DNA of 64,000 bases from Isoetes taiwanensis (Eukaryota > Streptophyta > Lycopodiopsida > Isoetales > Isoetaceae): NCBI GenBank assembly GCA_021234155.1, contig JAJEKV010000030.1, forward strand, positions 8,305,890-8,369,889. The letters run 5' to 3'. Below the pieces are notes generated by a model. That model saw only the letters and a list, made by a program, of their open reading frames with translations. It did no database searches and was not told the DNA's origin. The number at the start of each line of letters is the position of its first letter. Within the stretch, counting starts at the first letter, position 1. The translations under genes and the position numbers were made by a program. Shown here one piece after another: positions 53,740-62,939 of the stretch.

Positions 53740-54560
53740 TGCAATGCAATTTCGACGCCTCCAAAGAACTTTGGTAAGAGGATTGAAGAGTCCTTGCCAA
53801 CGGACGTGGATTTCAAGGAAGTATGGGCAAGCCTTTCTAAGGAGGCTAGGACAGATAAAGAGCGGGAGGCCTTCAAGCATTATAAGAAGGAAGGCAACCT
53901 GTTATACCATAAGAACAAGTTGTGCGAATCAATCATCGGGTGTAAGGAAGTTGATCCTCCACGACACGACAACAAACAGCCCAATAGCCTGGCCATGCGG
54001 ATTCATGAAAACATATTTCAAAAAGCGCAGCAGCCTATTATTGGCCGTGAATGAAGAAGCAAATAGCTCGCTACATCAAGGAATGTCGGCTATGCGCCAG
54101 ACGACGGCGGAGCAGCTTCAATTCGGGGGCATTAGAGCCATTAGCGGTGCCAAACGCTAAGTGGGAGGTAATCAAGATGGATTTCATCACGTGGCTCCCA
54201 AGGACCGTAAGAGGGAAAGATGCCTTGATGGTAGTGGTCGATAAATTGTCTAAAATGGCACATTTTGTGCCTTGCGTAACCACGATACTGACCATGGATA
54301 CAAAGAAAGCTCTTCACCAAAGAGATCTTCGGGCTTCATGGCATGCCAAGGGAGATCATCTCCCATTGGGGATCCGGTTCATGAGTGCCTTTTGGCAAGA
54401 CCTCTTTGCGACGATCCGACGGCTATCCATGAGCACGCATATCATCCTCAAACGGATGGCCGACGGGAGCGGACCAACAGGATTTTAGAGGACATGCTTA
54501 AACTATGTCCTGAATAAGCAAGGTATGTGGGAAGAATTTATTCACTTGGTGGAGTTTGCA
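53740..54560 (+). pseudogene. Element C integrase
   Basis: An H2C2 zinc-finger tail (YIKECRLCARRR) lies near 54075. The core begins KWEVIKMDFITWLP near 54165 (first Asp) with ALMVVVDKLSKMAHFVP following. The second Asp region survives only as DNA similarity around 54370-54390 (the local frame reads LGIRFMSAFWQDLF). The Glu block HPQTDGRRERTNRILEDML is readable in another frame at 54440-54500. So D, D and E can be located, but not in one frame. Confidence 0.75.
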
Positions 54561-55270
54561 TACAATAGCACCAAGCAGGAATCATCCCAAATGTCGCCGC
54601 TTTTATGATCAATTCACGCTATCTATCGTTTAACTCCGCATTAATTTGGCACAACCCCGTGTCAAAAGTGGAAGTTTCGCAGAGCAGATGTTGGCCGATA
54701 TGCGCAGCCTTGTGGAGGAAGTTCGTGGCTATCCGCTAGCAAAAGAAGAAGTCGTCAAAAAGAGCATCGCCGACAAGCATCGAACAAAGAAGAGAGTTCA
54801 AAGTTGGAGATGATGTTTGGCTCAAGATTAAGGTGAAGGTGCTAAGCTCAAGGATCGGCAATTGCAAGAAGCTTGCTCCAAGGGGGCTGGACCCTTCGTA
54901 ATAGTCGAGAAACTAGGCAATCAAGCCTACAAGCTAGACTTGCCAAGCACACCTAAAGATTCATAAGGTCTTCCACGTGAGTTTGTCAAGAGGCATACCC
55001 CAAATCCGGGCGAAGTCTTGATTCGCCAACGCTGTTGGAAATGACGCGGAGGAACAACCGGAAATAATTCTTTAATTGATTCTTGACAAAGCTTTCAAGA
55101 AAACGAGGAGATCGAATTCCTCCAAAGATTTGGTCAAGTGGAAACACTTACCGCTGGAAGACGCCACGGGTACTTAAGAAAGATTTAGTAAAGCAAAGTA
55201 CCTACGCTTTATGGAGCAATGGGACGGCAAGGTCATCTCCGAAGAAATCGGCTCAGGCATGTCGATTTGT
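54560..55270 (+). pseudogene. Element C integrase C terminus and chromodomain
   Basis: The C-terminal part has the GDDVWLKI motif near 54810. At about 55080-55170 the reading LDKAFKKTRRSNSSKDLVKW and KHLPLEDAT matches the core of a retroelement chromodomain (usually YLVKWKGYPxxxATWE). Such chromodomains read histone marks and direct integration to heterochromatin. The aromatic cage cannot be assessed because of frameshifts. Confidence 0.65.
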
Positions 55271-56130
55271 GTAGGTTAATGCTTGTATAGTTAAGATTAA
55301 TCTACGCATGCCACCTACGCTTAGTATGGGTCGCATGCGTTGTCACCGATGATGGGACCACTACGGTGATCTCTAGGGCGTGGTGTAATGTCAATGTAGA
55401 CATGACCGCGTTTCCGCTTGGGTGAGTGGAAGGTAGATTAGAAAGTCTACTTCTGTCCCACGGAAGTAGACGACCTCGAGAGAAAGGAGGTCATGAAGGA
55501 ATGCATTGATAGGGAAAGCACCTTTAGCCCCATATATGCTTTGATAGGAGGAATCTATCCTTCGCCCCTCCCCACGCTTATAGAAGGATATCCTCCACCG
55601 GGCAACTAGAGGTGTAGGCATGAGCGCATATAGGCATGTAGGGCCGCCTCTCGCTGCCATAATGGAAGATTCACCCTCTTCCACGGAGATTAGCCATGCA
55701 TCCATGTAGATAGGTGGGGTGGTCACCATATAACCAAAAATTTTAATTAATAATTAAATGGTACTAACGTAGTGTCGACCTGCAGGCCAGTAGAGCGCTC
55801 CGGAGGGCAAGGAGGTCGAGCTACGAAGACTTGCAACACAAATTTTGTTGGAATGTGTTGCAAGAAATGAAGACTGCCTCGAACGTTAATTTTAAATTTT
55901 GATAAACTTAATCGTAATGTTAAGTGAAGTTGGAGTAATTTGTCTAGTAATGTCGTGAATTGATAAGTTATTCCATAATATAATGATGTAGTAATGTCAT
56001 AAAAATATTACCTTGAGGTAATTGCAACAAATGTGTAGGTATTATAGGAGTATATCGTATGCATCAGGTTGATTGCAGGTTGAGAAGATTCCAAGGTGGG
56101 GAGAACCACGATGCTGCGGACAGCATCATT
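55271..56130. other. 3' untranslated region of element C
   Basis: No supported gene. A minus-strand frame of 112 codons at 55391-55729 has no motif. AT content rises from 55740 to 56040. Confidence 0.45.
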
Positions 56131-56145
56131 TCAAGGTGGGGAGAA
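56131..56145 (+). promoter_or_regulatory. Polypurine tract of element C
   Basis: AAGGTGGGGAGAA directly precedes TGTGACG. A second AAGGTGGGGAGAA lies at 56091-56105. Confidence 0.8.
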
Positions 56146-57934
56146 TGTGACGTTCAAAGACCGCGATACGCCCCGTGGCGTATATTATTGTAATCACACG
56201 CCACGCCAGCACGCCACCCACCGATTGGCGGTAATGCCAACGATAGCCAAGTGGGTAGCCCTAGGGGGCAACTTGCTAAGAATGTGCATTAGTATTAATG
56301 TGCACATTTTCCAATGTACACATTAATGTGGGCACACATTTCCATGGGGCCACTTGATGCCAAGTGGGCCATACCCATAGGTGCAAGTAATGTGCACATT
56401 TTCCAATGTACACATTCATTAATGTGCACACATTTCCATGTGGGCACATTTGGCCACCTAGCCCTTAAAGGCAAGTGGGCCCATTACCAATTATCCCACA
56501 TGCCAAAAGGGGATAATTGGAAACCCTAGCCACCCCCCCTTGTCTATATAGGGTAGGAAACCCTAACTAACCTAATTTTCGATTTTAGGGTTTCAGAACT
56601 CTGTTTTGGCTGCCTCAACAGCCAAAACCGCATCCCAGACTCTGCTTGGGAGAATTACATCCTTAGTTTCTCGAGATTCGAGCGTTTCAACAGGATGGTC
56701 GAGCTCAGGTCAGGAGGAGCCCCTCAAGGATCAGGTATTTGGCCAATTAGATAGTCTAAACCCTATTTTAGGCATTGAATCAGTAGGTTTAGCCTATTAG
56801 ACTGCCCATAGCAGCCCTCTGGAACTCTAGATAGCAGATTCTAACTAAAGAACCTAACTCTATGATATAGATTAGATCTTGTTCTTTAGTTCTTCTGTGA
56901 TGTACATGGATGATGTATCTCTGTGAACTCCTTGTATTGGGAAGGGGGGTAGAGACCTAAAGCTTTGTAGTTGACGCTCCTAGAGTAGCCTCTCTAGCAC
57001 ACTGTAGTTGCGGCCTGTGTACAATAGCCCGCCTGTGTTGTGTTCTTAGGGGTCAGACCGGTTGATAAGGGTGGCTGTGTCCATAGCGGTTGCTCTCTCG
57101 GGATGTAAAGTCTACTCGGAGAGCACTGCAGACTAGCGCTTAATACTCGTGGACCTGCGTGCACGAAAGTATGAGTTCGACACCGTTGGGGATAAGCCGT
57201 GCGGCTGGCACGGTGCCACCGGGGGTTTCAGCCGAGGCCATGTGTTGCGGTGGTAGTGTCGGGTACGGGGATCGGGGGACCCGCCGTGGTGGTAGTTCCC
57301 TTCAAGTGGGTTAAAGTCGAAAATACGGACCGCTGATGTCCTCTAGTCCGCCTTTCGCTATGGCATTGATCATCCGGTGGGAGGGAAACCTCCTTACCCG
57401 CCTCATCGGGTGCTGGGAGATGTAACCGGCTATAGCCCCTTTGGCTATGATCCCTAAGCAGGCTACGGTCCAACCCCGAAGTTCTTCAACCTATCTCGCA
57501 AAGTGTACACGGGAGGGGCGGATGGAGTGGACAACCCTAAGCCATGTTCTTATGCCACCCAAATCCATTGCCATGAATTGCATGCCAGCGAACGAACGGA
57601 GACCCAAGCCGCCGGGCCATCCCTTTGAGTCTGAGCCTTGGGTAGGATTCCCTATGTGATGTGCTGATCCTTGTCTATGCAGATATGTGGAGGGCCATCC
57701 TTCGTGATGGTCATATGATGTTGATGTATGTGCTACTGACATGTATGTTTACGCTTCCGCAGCTAGGTAGGCCCTGAGGGAGACGGGGTGCAATGACCCT
57801 TCCACTCTTCCCACTGGAACCCGTCACGGTTGCAGCGTCATGTGGAGGGCCCTGTATTAGCATGGAGCTGGTATGGGGGATGAACTCCTGTTTGTATACG
57901 GTGAGGGCACCGTATACGAGTAGGGGACGTCACA
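56146..57934 (+). repeat. 3' LTR of element C
   Basis: Starts TGTGACGTTC, ends GGGGACGTCACA. TATATA lies at 56545-56550. Differences from the 5' LTR are short indels and substitutions, mostly near CAG/CTG/CCG. Confidence 0.9.
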
Positions 57935-57939
57935 GCTTT
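57935..57939. other. Target-site duplication GCTTT, right of element C
   Basis: It matches 44364-44368. Confidence 0.85.
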
Positions 57940-59167
57940 TGTAGTTGTGTGTGATATTACGATAGTGTAGTGAGGCTCACGGACGATAAAAACCATTATA
58001 TTCTATTTTATTCTACTATACGGCCCCTATGGTGGTCGATGTGAGAATAGAAAATAGGTTGTAATATTTGTGTACGTGGGGTGACCGTGTTCATATATGA
58101 GTTGGCCTAAAATGTTTGGTATTAATTGTGAAGCATGAAGCACAAACTAGTGGCAAATTCTAGGTTGTGTTGAGCAATTGCCTTAGTAGCACGATGTGGT
58201 GTATAGTATCATATGTTATGTAACACCTTAGAATGTCTTCAAACCTGCCTATGGTATCATATATTATGGAACACCTTAGAATGGTCTAGAATGTCTCTAA
58301 GCGTGCTTGTGAGAAATCCACCTAGCTTATAGTTTACATTCAGGCCAGTAAAAGAGGGCCAGTAAAAGAGAGCTAGATGATATGACGTGGGTGTTTTGAC
58401 TTAAACACTTGGGGTTATTTTACACTAGAAATATTGGGGTTAAGTTTCCAAAATGTTGTTTTGGTCTGGGGTTACATAAGGTTTTCTAAGGTTTCTAAGT
58501 GTATTCGTATGCTATTTTGGTATAAGTCTGATGTCAGCATATGGGTTTTGGTATTCAATGGTCTGTAGGGTTTTGTTTCGAAATTTCAGTTTTTAGAACT
58601 CCAGTCGTGGCCATGCCTTTGCGCCCGCGTGGAGCGGATGGATCAGAGGAGAGGGAGTTCCGGCCAGAGGTGAGGAGGCCGTCGCCAGGCTGCTTGGCGA
58701 TGGCAGAGGTGAGGGATCATAAGCAGAGTAAGCAGAGTAAGCAGAACATCAATTTCATATGCTTTTTTCACGGCTTATAAGAGAACGGGTCTCTCTTATA
58801 AGAGAGGAGTTCATGGCAGGGCATGCGGAGCAGTTAGGCCTGAGGGGCGGTTCAACAAGAGATTCAGTCGGGTTTTTTTTTCCTCTGGCATTTGATTTAA
58901 CTGTTTCTTCTGGGCTATTTCGTTCAGATTCTTCCTCTACTAATTGTGGTCTGCGGAGCAGGTCAGCTCTTAGGGGCAGTCAGCCAGCAATTCAGTCGTG
59001 AGTAGTGGTTTCTTACATCCGATTCTACTAGTTGCCCTTTTTAATTTGCAAACAGAGTAGATTTCCTAGAATTTCTCTGGACGACTTCATATGTGTGTTC
59101 TAGTTTATCACAGTAGGAGTTTTTATTTTGTTCTTCTGAGAATATGTTCATGGCAGGGCATTGGTAC
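57940..59167. other. Intergenic DNA between elements C and D
   Basis: TATCATATNTTATG...AACACCTTAGAATG occurs twice (58205 and 58250). TTCATGGCAGGGCAT occurs at 58811 and 59148. A hairpin TCTCTTATAAGAGA lies near 58792. A frame at 58541-58780 is Arg/Glu-rich with no motif. The LTR of element D could begin somewhere in this stretch. Confidence 0.45.
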
Positions 59168-59325
59168 TGTAACAGACCCATGGTAGACCGCTCGAGTATT
59201 CGAACCTTGAATGTGCCTGTGGGGCGTTCCCGAGACACCGGCATAAATGGGTAGAAGCGACTACTCATAAACGTCTAGACGGTTTTGCCCAGTTGGTTAA
59301 GGGCATGTCGGTTAGGAACGTCACA
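59168..59325 (+). repeat. LTR or LTR remnant of element D
   Basis: TGTAACAGACCC resembles the TGTAACGACCC start common in plant gypsy LTRs; it ends AACGTCACA. If these are the true ends the LTR is only 158 bp; it may be internally deleted or start further upstream. Confidence 0.5.
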
Positions 59326-59327
59326 GT

Positions 59328-59339
59328 TGGTATCAGAGC
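59328..59339 (+). promoter_or_regulatory. Primer-binding site of element D (tRNA-iMet)
   Basis: TGGTATCAGAGC is an exact match to the usual initiator-Met PBS, two bases after the LTR end. Confidence 0.9.
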
Positions 59340-59432
59340 CAAGTTTGATCTTAAAGGGAATTTGGAAATGATTCATGTTCTTGAAGTGAGTTGTTAATGC
59401 TCCTATTGTCTATATGCAGAGTAGTAGGAGAT

Positions 59433-60037
59433 CATGGATGCTGGTGGTGCAGGAGGAGATGGAGCTCAAGATGTAACTAATATCCTGCAAGCTATTCAAC
59501 AATCTCTGCAGCAAAGCGTGTCAACAAAAGACCGAGGCTGAGAAAGCAATTGAAAAGGTGTTAAAGGACACCAAAAGGGAAGTTTTTACATGACAAAACA
59601 CAACAGGAGATGATGCTGATGCTTGGCTCCGTGGAGTGGAGTTCTATTTTGATTTGATCAAGGCACAAGATTCCGTAAAAGCTCTTCTGGCTCAGGCAAT
59701 GTTAGGAGGTTTTGCAAGAGTCTGGTGGGAGACTTGCCTAACTGACATGAATAAGAGACCTGGCCAAGCAACGTGGGAAGAGTTCAAAAAGGCCTTTGAG
59801 GGACATTTTACACCTCCAGGATATCAAGTTGATAAGATGAATGAGTTCTTAGATTTGACGCAAACAGGGACCGTGGCAGAATACAATGAAAAGTTTAGAA
59901 GATTGCAGCCACATTGTCCTATTCTTGATAAAGCTAAGAAGTCGTATTTAATTAAAGTGGGACAAATCTCAAATTTTGAGACTCGGACTGAAAATGGGAC
60001 TCATGGAAAAAAAAGTAAGTTGCCATTGAATCATTAA
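59433..60037 (+). pseudogene. gag: Element D gag, truncated
   Basis: The first frame starts MDAGGAGGDGAQDVTNILQA and shifts near 59520. The second holds the gag capsid core: GDDADAWLRGVEFYFDLIKA, then LGGFARVWWETCL, WEEFKKAFEGHFTPPGY, and FLDLTQTGTVAEYNEKFRRL. This is the classical retrotrans_gag layout (W-x-F ... YxxxF). Similarity is lost after KSYLIKVG, where the following residues are unrelated, so the element is broken there. No zinc knuckle is present. Confidence 0.8.
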
Positions 60038-60094
60038 TAGATTTTTCTTTGATAAAATAAGAATAACATTTCCATATCACAATCCGAGAAAATG

Positions 60095-60362
60095 AAGGGG
60101 GGTGGTGGAGAAAGAAAAGTAGGAAGGAAGGGGAGACAAGAGGTAGGGAGGGAGGGGAAAGGCAAAGGAGCACGAGGAAGTCAAAAGGGCAAAGGGGAGG
60201 GGTCGAGCAAATTGGGAGGGAGGGGCAAAGGGGAGGGGAGGGGCATGGGGAAGAGGAGGAGGGACAAAGGGGAAGAACAAAGAGGCAAAAGGGGCAAAAG
60301 GGGTGGGATATGGGGAGGGGCAAAAGTGGGAACGGGACAAAAGAAGGAAGGGAGGAGGGGTT
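60095..60362 (+). repeat. Purine-strand tract (A/G-rich, about 270 bp)
   Basis: The plus strand is almost entirely A and G, with many GGGGAGGGG and GGGAGGGAGGGG runs. Open frames on both strands here are low-complexity artefacts. It could form triplex or G-quadruplex structures. Confidence 0.8.
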
Positions 60363-60379
60363 CATGGCGAAACAACCAT

Positions 60380-60475
60380 TCAACAATTAATAAATGTAAT
60401 TAATTAAATAATATAATTAAATCGCTTAATAATATAATTAAGTAATTAATTAAACAATAAATAATTAAACAAAAG
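60380..60475. repeat. ATTAATTAAA-rich low-complexity stretch
   Basis: TAATTAATTAAATAATATAA-type sequence adjoining the purine tract; no gene. Confidence 0.7.
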
Positions 60476-60650
60476 TTTTTTCTTGCCTGAGGCGAGCAAT
60501 GGGCAGTAACGACATAACATAAGGGCGTTCTCAAATAATAGAAGAATGGGCAGGATCGACATAACATAAGGGCATTCTCAAACAATAGAAGTTTTTTCTC
60601 GCCTCACGAGGCGAGAATGGGCAGGATCGACATAACATAATAGGGGCGTG
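60476..60650. repeat. Tandem GGGCAG-TCGACATAACATAA repeats with hairpins
   Basis: Three units each contain GGGCAG(GA)TCGACATAACATA followed by GGGC(G/A)TTCTCAAA in two of them. CTCGCCTCACGAGGCGAG forms a hairpin near 60600. Confidence 0.65.
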
Positions 60651-60870
60651 CTCCAGTATGGACCCGGATATGCTCAGTGCGTGCCCAAGCCCATTTAAAT
60701 GTTTGTGTGCATCCTTTCTACGGGCATTTGAGAGGCCTATCATCTACATGGACGCAAAAATGTTGCAAAAATATTGCAGCACATAGCTGTGCGAACAAAG
60801 TTGCTTCCCACAGCAGGTGTAAATGCAGATTATGCAACAGTAGATCTTTCTGAGCCACAAACTTCATATA

Positions 60871-61036
60871 GCATCCATCAATACTGCAGGTGTATGACTC
60901 CTCCCCTTCGTTGCCAGCAAAAATCAGAGTTAATCTCTCGCTTCTGTCTTATAGCATCCATCAATACTGCAGGTGTATGACTCCTCCCCTTCGTCGCCAG
61001 CAAAAATCAGAGTTAATCTCTCGCTTCTATCTTATA
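60871..61036. repeat. 83-bp tandem duplication
   Basis: GCATCCATCAATACTGCAGG...TCTTATA is repeated head to tail with two substitutions (copies start at 60871 and 60954). It lies downstream of the minus-strand ORF at 61213-61572. Confidence 0.85.
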
Positions 61037-61212
61037 TCTGGCTACAATCAAAGCAAAGAACTACCGGCAAGAGGTTAGAGAGTTTAAAGAAGCTGAATGT
61101 AGATCAAAATCCTCTGATAATACCGCCAGCAGATGTGGCAAAACACAGAGCTTTCTCTGCTCCAGAGCCTTCTGGAGACTACGACTTCTGGAGCCTTCTG
61201 GAAAAATCTAAT

Positions 61213-61572
61213 CTAATCTAAATACTTCCGCCATTCTTCCGGGCCAAGTTGGGCAAGCTGCCAGGCTGTAGATCCGGGTTGCATCATCGCATATAAGCCA
61301 ATAAAAAAAACTGAATGCTCTTGATTGACAGAAGAGGGGCGACTGATTGAAGCTCCAGTGTTTGAAGATCGAACATTCAAAGTATGAAACATTTTTGCAG
61401 CAAGCTGCTCGGCATCGAGGACGTCTTCCGGAGGAGAAATTTCTGCTTGATCTACAGATCTGGCAAGCCCCCTTCTTTTCCAAACTAGAAGATAATAGAG
61501 CTCCGCTGCAAGAAGAACTGCCAGAATCGAAAATATTACTGTCAGCCACTCCAAGGTACCCAACGAGCCCAT
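61213..61572 (-). CDS. Hypothetical single-pass membrane protein
   Basis: This 119-residue frame is the most host-like ORF in the window. It starts MGSLGTLEWL and has a strong hydrophobic segment at residues 9-31 (LTVIFSILAVLLAAELYYLL) followed by a basic VWKRR stop-transfer, so a membrane-anchored protein with the C terminus in the cytosol is likely. The remainder is polar with a conserved-looking WQLAQLGPEEWRKYLD end. The minus strand upstream has CTATATCCC near 61690, a pyrimidine tract, and an alternative frame to 61618. I do not recognise the family with confidence. It could be one exon of a longer gene. Confidence 0.5.
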   Translation of the reverse strand: MGSLGTLEWLTVIFSILAVLLAAELYYLLVWKRRGLARSVDQAEISPPEDVLDAEQLAAKMFHTLNVRSSNTGASISRPSSVNQEHSVFFIGLYAMMQPGSTAWQLAQLGPEEWRKYLD

Positions 61573-61846
61573 TTTTCGCCCAAATATCTGCCCTCTGCTT
61601 CATAAATCTGGTTTTCAACTTCTGGAGCTCGCAAATCCATAAGTATGGCGCTCTAAAGAAAAGAAAAGAAAAGAAAAGAAGCGGGATATAGAAGATTCAA
61701 ATCAGCTCCCGATTCAAAACACACCAGCTGTTTACACGAATATGCCAGCTGCCTCTTAGTACACATTTTGAATTTCATTTTATCCCGCCCATTCTTTTGA
61801 ACAAGCATAACAACAGGGAGCGGGGAAGATAGCATGGCGCCCATTT

Positions 61847-61940
61847 GATCAGCCAAGCAGAGGCGCCCATCGATCAGCCAAGCAGAGGCGCCCATCGATC
61901 AGCCAAGCATGGCGCCCATCGATCAGCCAAGCAGCGCCCA
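61847..61940. repeat. 25-bp tandem repeat, four copies
   Basis: GATCAGCCAAGCAGAGGCGC units begin at 61847, 61872, 61897 and 61921; they lie about 280-370 bp upstream of the start of the minus-strand ORF. Confidence 0.85.
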
Positions 61941-62550
61941 ACTGTAAGTGGTGCGTTTGTGTTTTTCCTATTGCTGGATTCTCTCTAAACCGTAGGTGTT
62001 CTTCCCAAAATGAATTCTAGGTCCTGAAATAGGGCCGAATCTCTAGTTGCATGCCTTCTACTGCAGATTCGATCACTTCCAGGTGGTCGTCATGCCTTGA
62101 CATGCTCGAAATTCAATCCATTGAACTCTTTCTGCCGTGAATACACATGTTTGGAAAAGTTTCGATCCTATTTTGGTTCAATCCCCTTTGTTTACTCCCA
62201 ACCAGTACAACGGTGCCATGTGGTGAAACATCATCATTTAATTTAATGTTCTATAACCATACCTAATGTGTATACTATACATTAAAAGTTACGCCCCCTA
62301 GGGCCAATTTTACTAGCCCTGGTATGCTTCCCGACTTCTCGTCTCCTGTGCCGATGCAGCAGAATGTTTACTCTTCTGCTCTTCCAACTGAATTGATTGA
62401 ATAGAGCTTTCGTTATCAGCCGGAGTAGGTCTTGTCCTGCGTGCATATAAAGGAGAAAGTAGATAGCTTAATCGCTATGGTTCCTGCAAAGGAAGCTTCC
62501 ACACATTAATTAGCTTGAGAAATCTATTATTCTATTATAGAAAGCTATTG
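61941..62550. other. Non-genic DNA
   Basis: I see no gene or clear repeat. Confidence 0.5.
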
Positions 62551-62552
62551 AA

Positions 62553-62672
62553 GTCACTTTTCTTCTATCTCGAATTTTAAGGGCACTTTTCTTCTATCAC
62601 GAATTAAAAGATAGAAAGGTCACTATTTAAAGGTCACTTTTCTTCTATCTTGAATTTTAAGGGCATTCTTCT
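62553..62672. repeat. Three-copy CACTTTTCTTCTATC repeat
   Basis: CACTTTTCTTCTATC with GAATT and TTAAGGGCA follows at about 62556, 62585 and 62635. Confidence 0.7.
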
Positions 62673-62843
62673 AGGGTTGCATTGAGTTTCGGTTTGTAGC
62701 AGTTTGTTGTTTGTATACTCTCTATATTTTCGAAATTTTGCCAAGTATTGTCTTTAGTTGCAGAAAGTATTGTCTAATTTTGCCTGGATCTTAAAGGGGC
62801 CTTTTAAATGCGTGTTTTACAACGATTTTAACAACTCTGAGCT

Positions 62844-62932
62844 GCCTTTCTCAACTCGCGAGTCGAGAAAGGCCCTCAAACCTGCGTTTTTCGCTTTGAG
62901 CTGCCTTTCTCGACTCGCGAGTCGAGAAAGGC
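62844..62932. repeat. Pair of 30-bp palindromes
   Basis: At 62903-62932, GCCTTTCTCGACTCG is followed directly by its exact reverse complement. At 62844-62873 the same palindrome occurs with one mismatch (TCAACTCG). The unit is tandemly duplicated with period 59, with GAGCTGCC before each. Confidence 0.9.
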
Positions 62933-62939
62933 CTTCTGA

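Larger units (their letters stand above)
44369..57934 (+). mobile_element. Element C: Ty3/gypsy chromovirus with long LTRs
   Basis: LTRs of 1774 and 1789 bp, ends TGTGACG...CGTCACA, GCTTT target duplication, initiator-tRNA-Met PBS, purine tract, and RT, RNase H, integrase and chromodomain in order make this a chromovirus. At 13.6 kb it is long for the group. The extra length is in the LTRs and in a ~6-kb region between the 5' LTR and the protease. LTR similarity is high, so the insertion is fairly recent, although coding frames are heavily interrupted. Confidence 0.9.
59168..59960 (+). mobile_element. Element D: truncated gypsy retrotransposon (LTR end, PBS, partial gag)
   Basis: LTR-type ends (TGTAACAGACCC ... 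AACGTCACA), a perfect tRNA-Met PBS and a gag fragment are contiguous, then retrotransposon similarity stops near 59955. No pol or 3' LTR is present in the window, so this is a deletion relic. Confidence 0.75.

Noticed and set aside
55391-55729. 112-codon minus-strand ORF in the 3' region of element C
   Set aside because: No recognisable motif and opposite to the element's coding strand.
55774-55787. GTCGACCTGCAGGC, identical to a cloning-vector polylinker fragment
   Set aside because: The match stops after 14 bases and the surroundings are element C 3' region, so contamination is not supported.
46146-59339. tRNA genes at the TGGTATC(A)GAGC sites
   Set aside because: These are primer-binding sites directly after LTR ends; no cloverleaf surrounds them.
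60092-60403. Gly/Lys-rich ORF and the Pro/Phe-rich ORFs opposite
   Set aside because: They follow from the purine/pyrimidine strand bias of a low-complexity tract.
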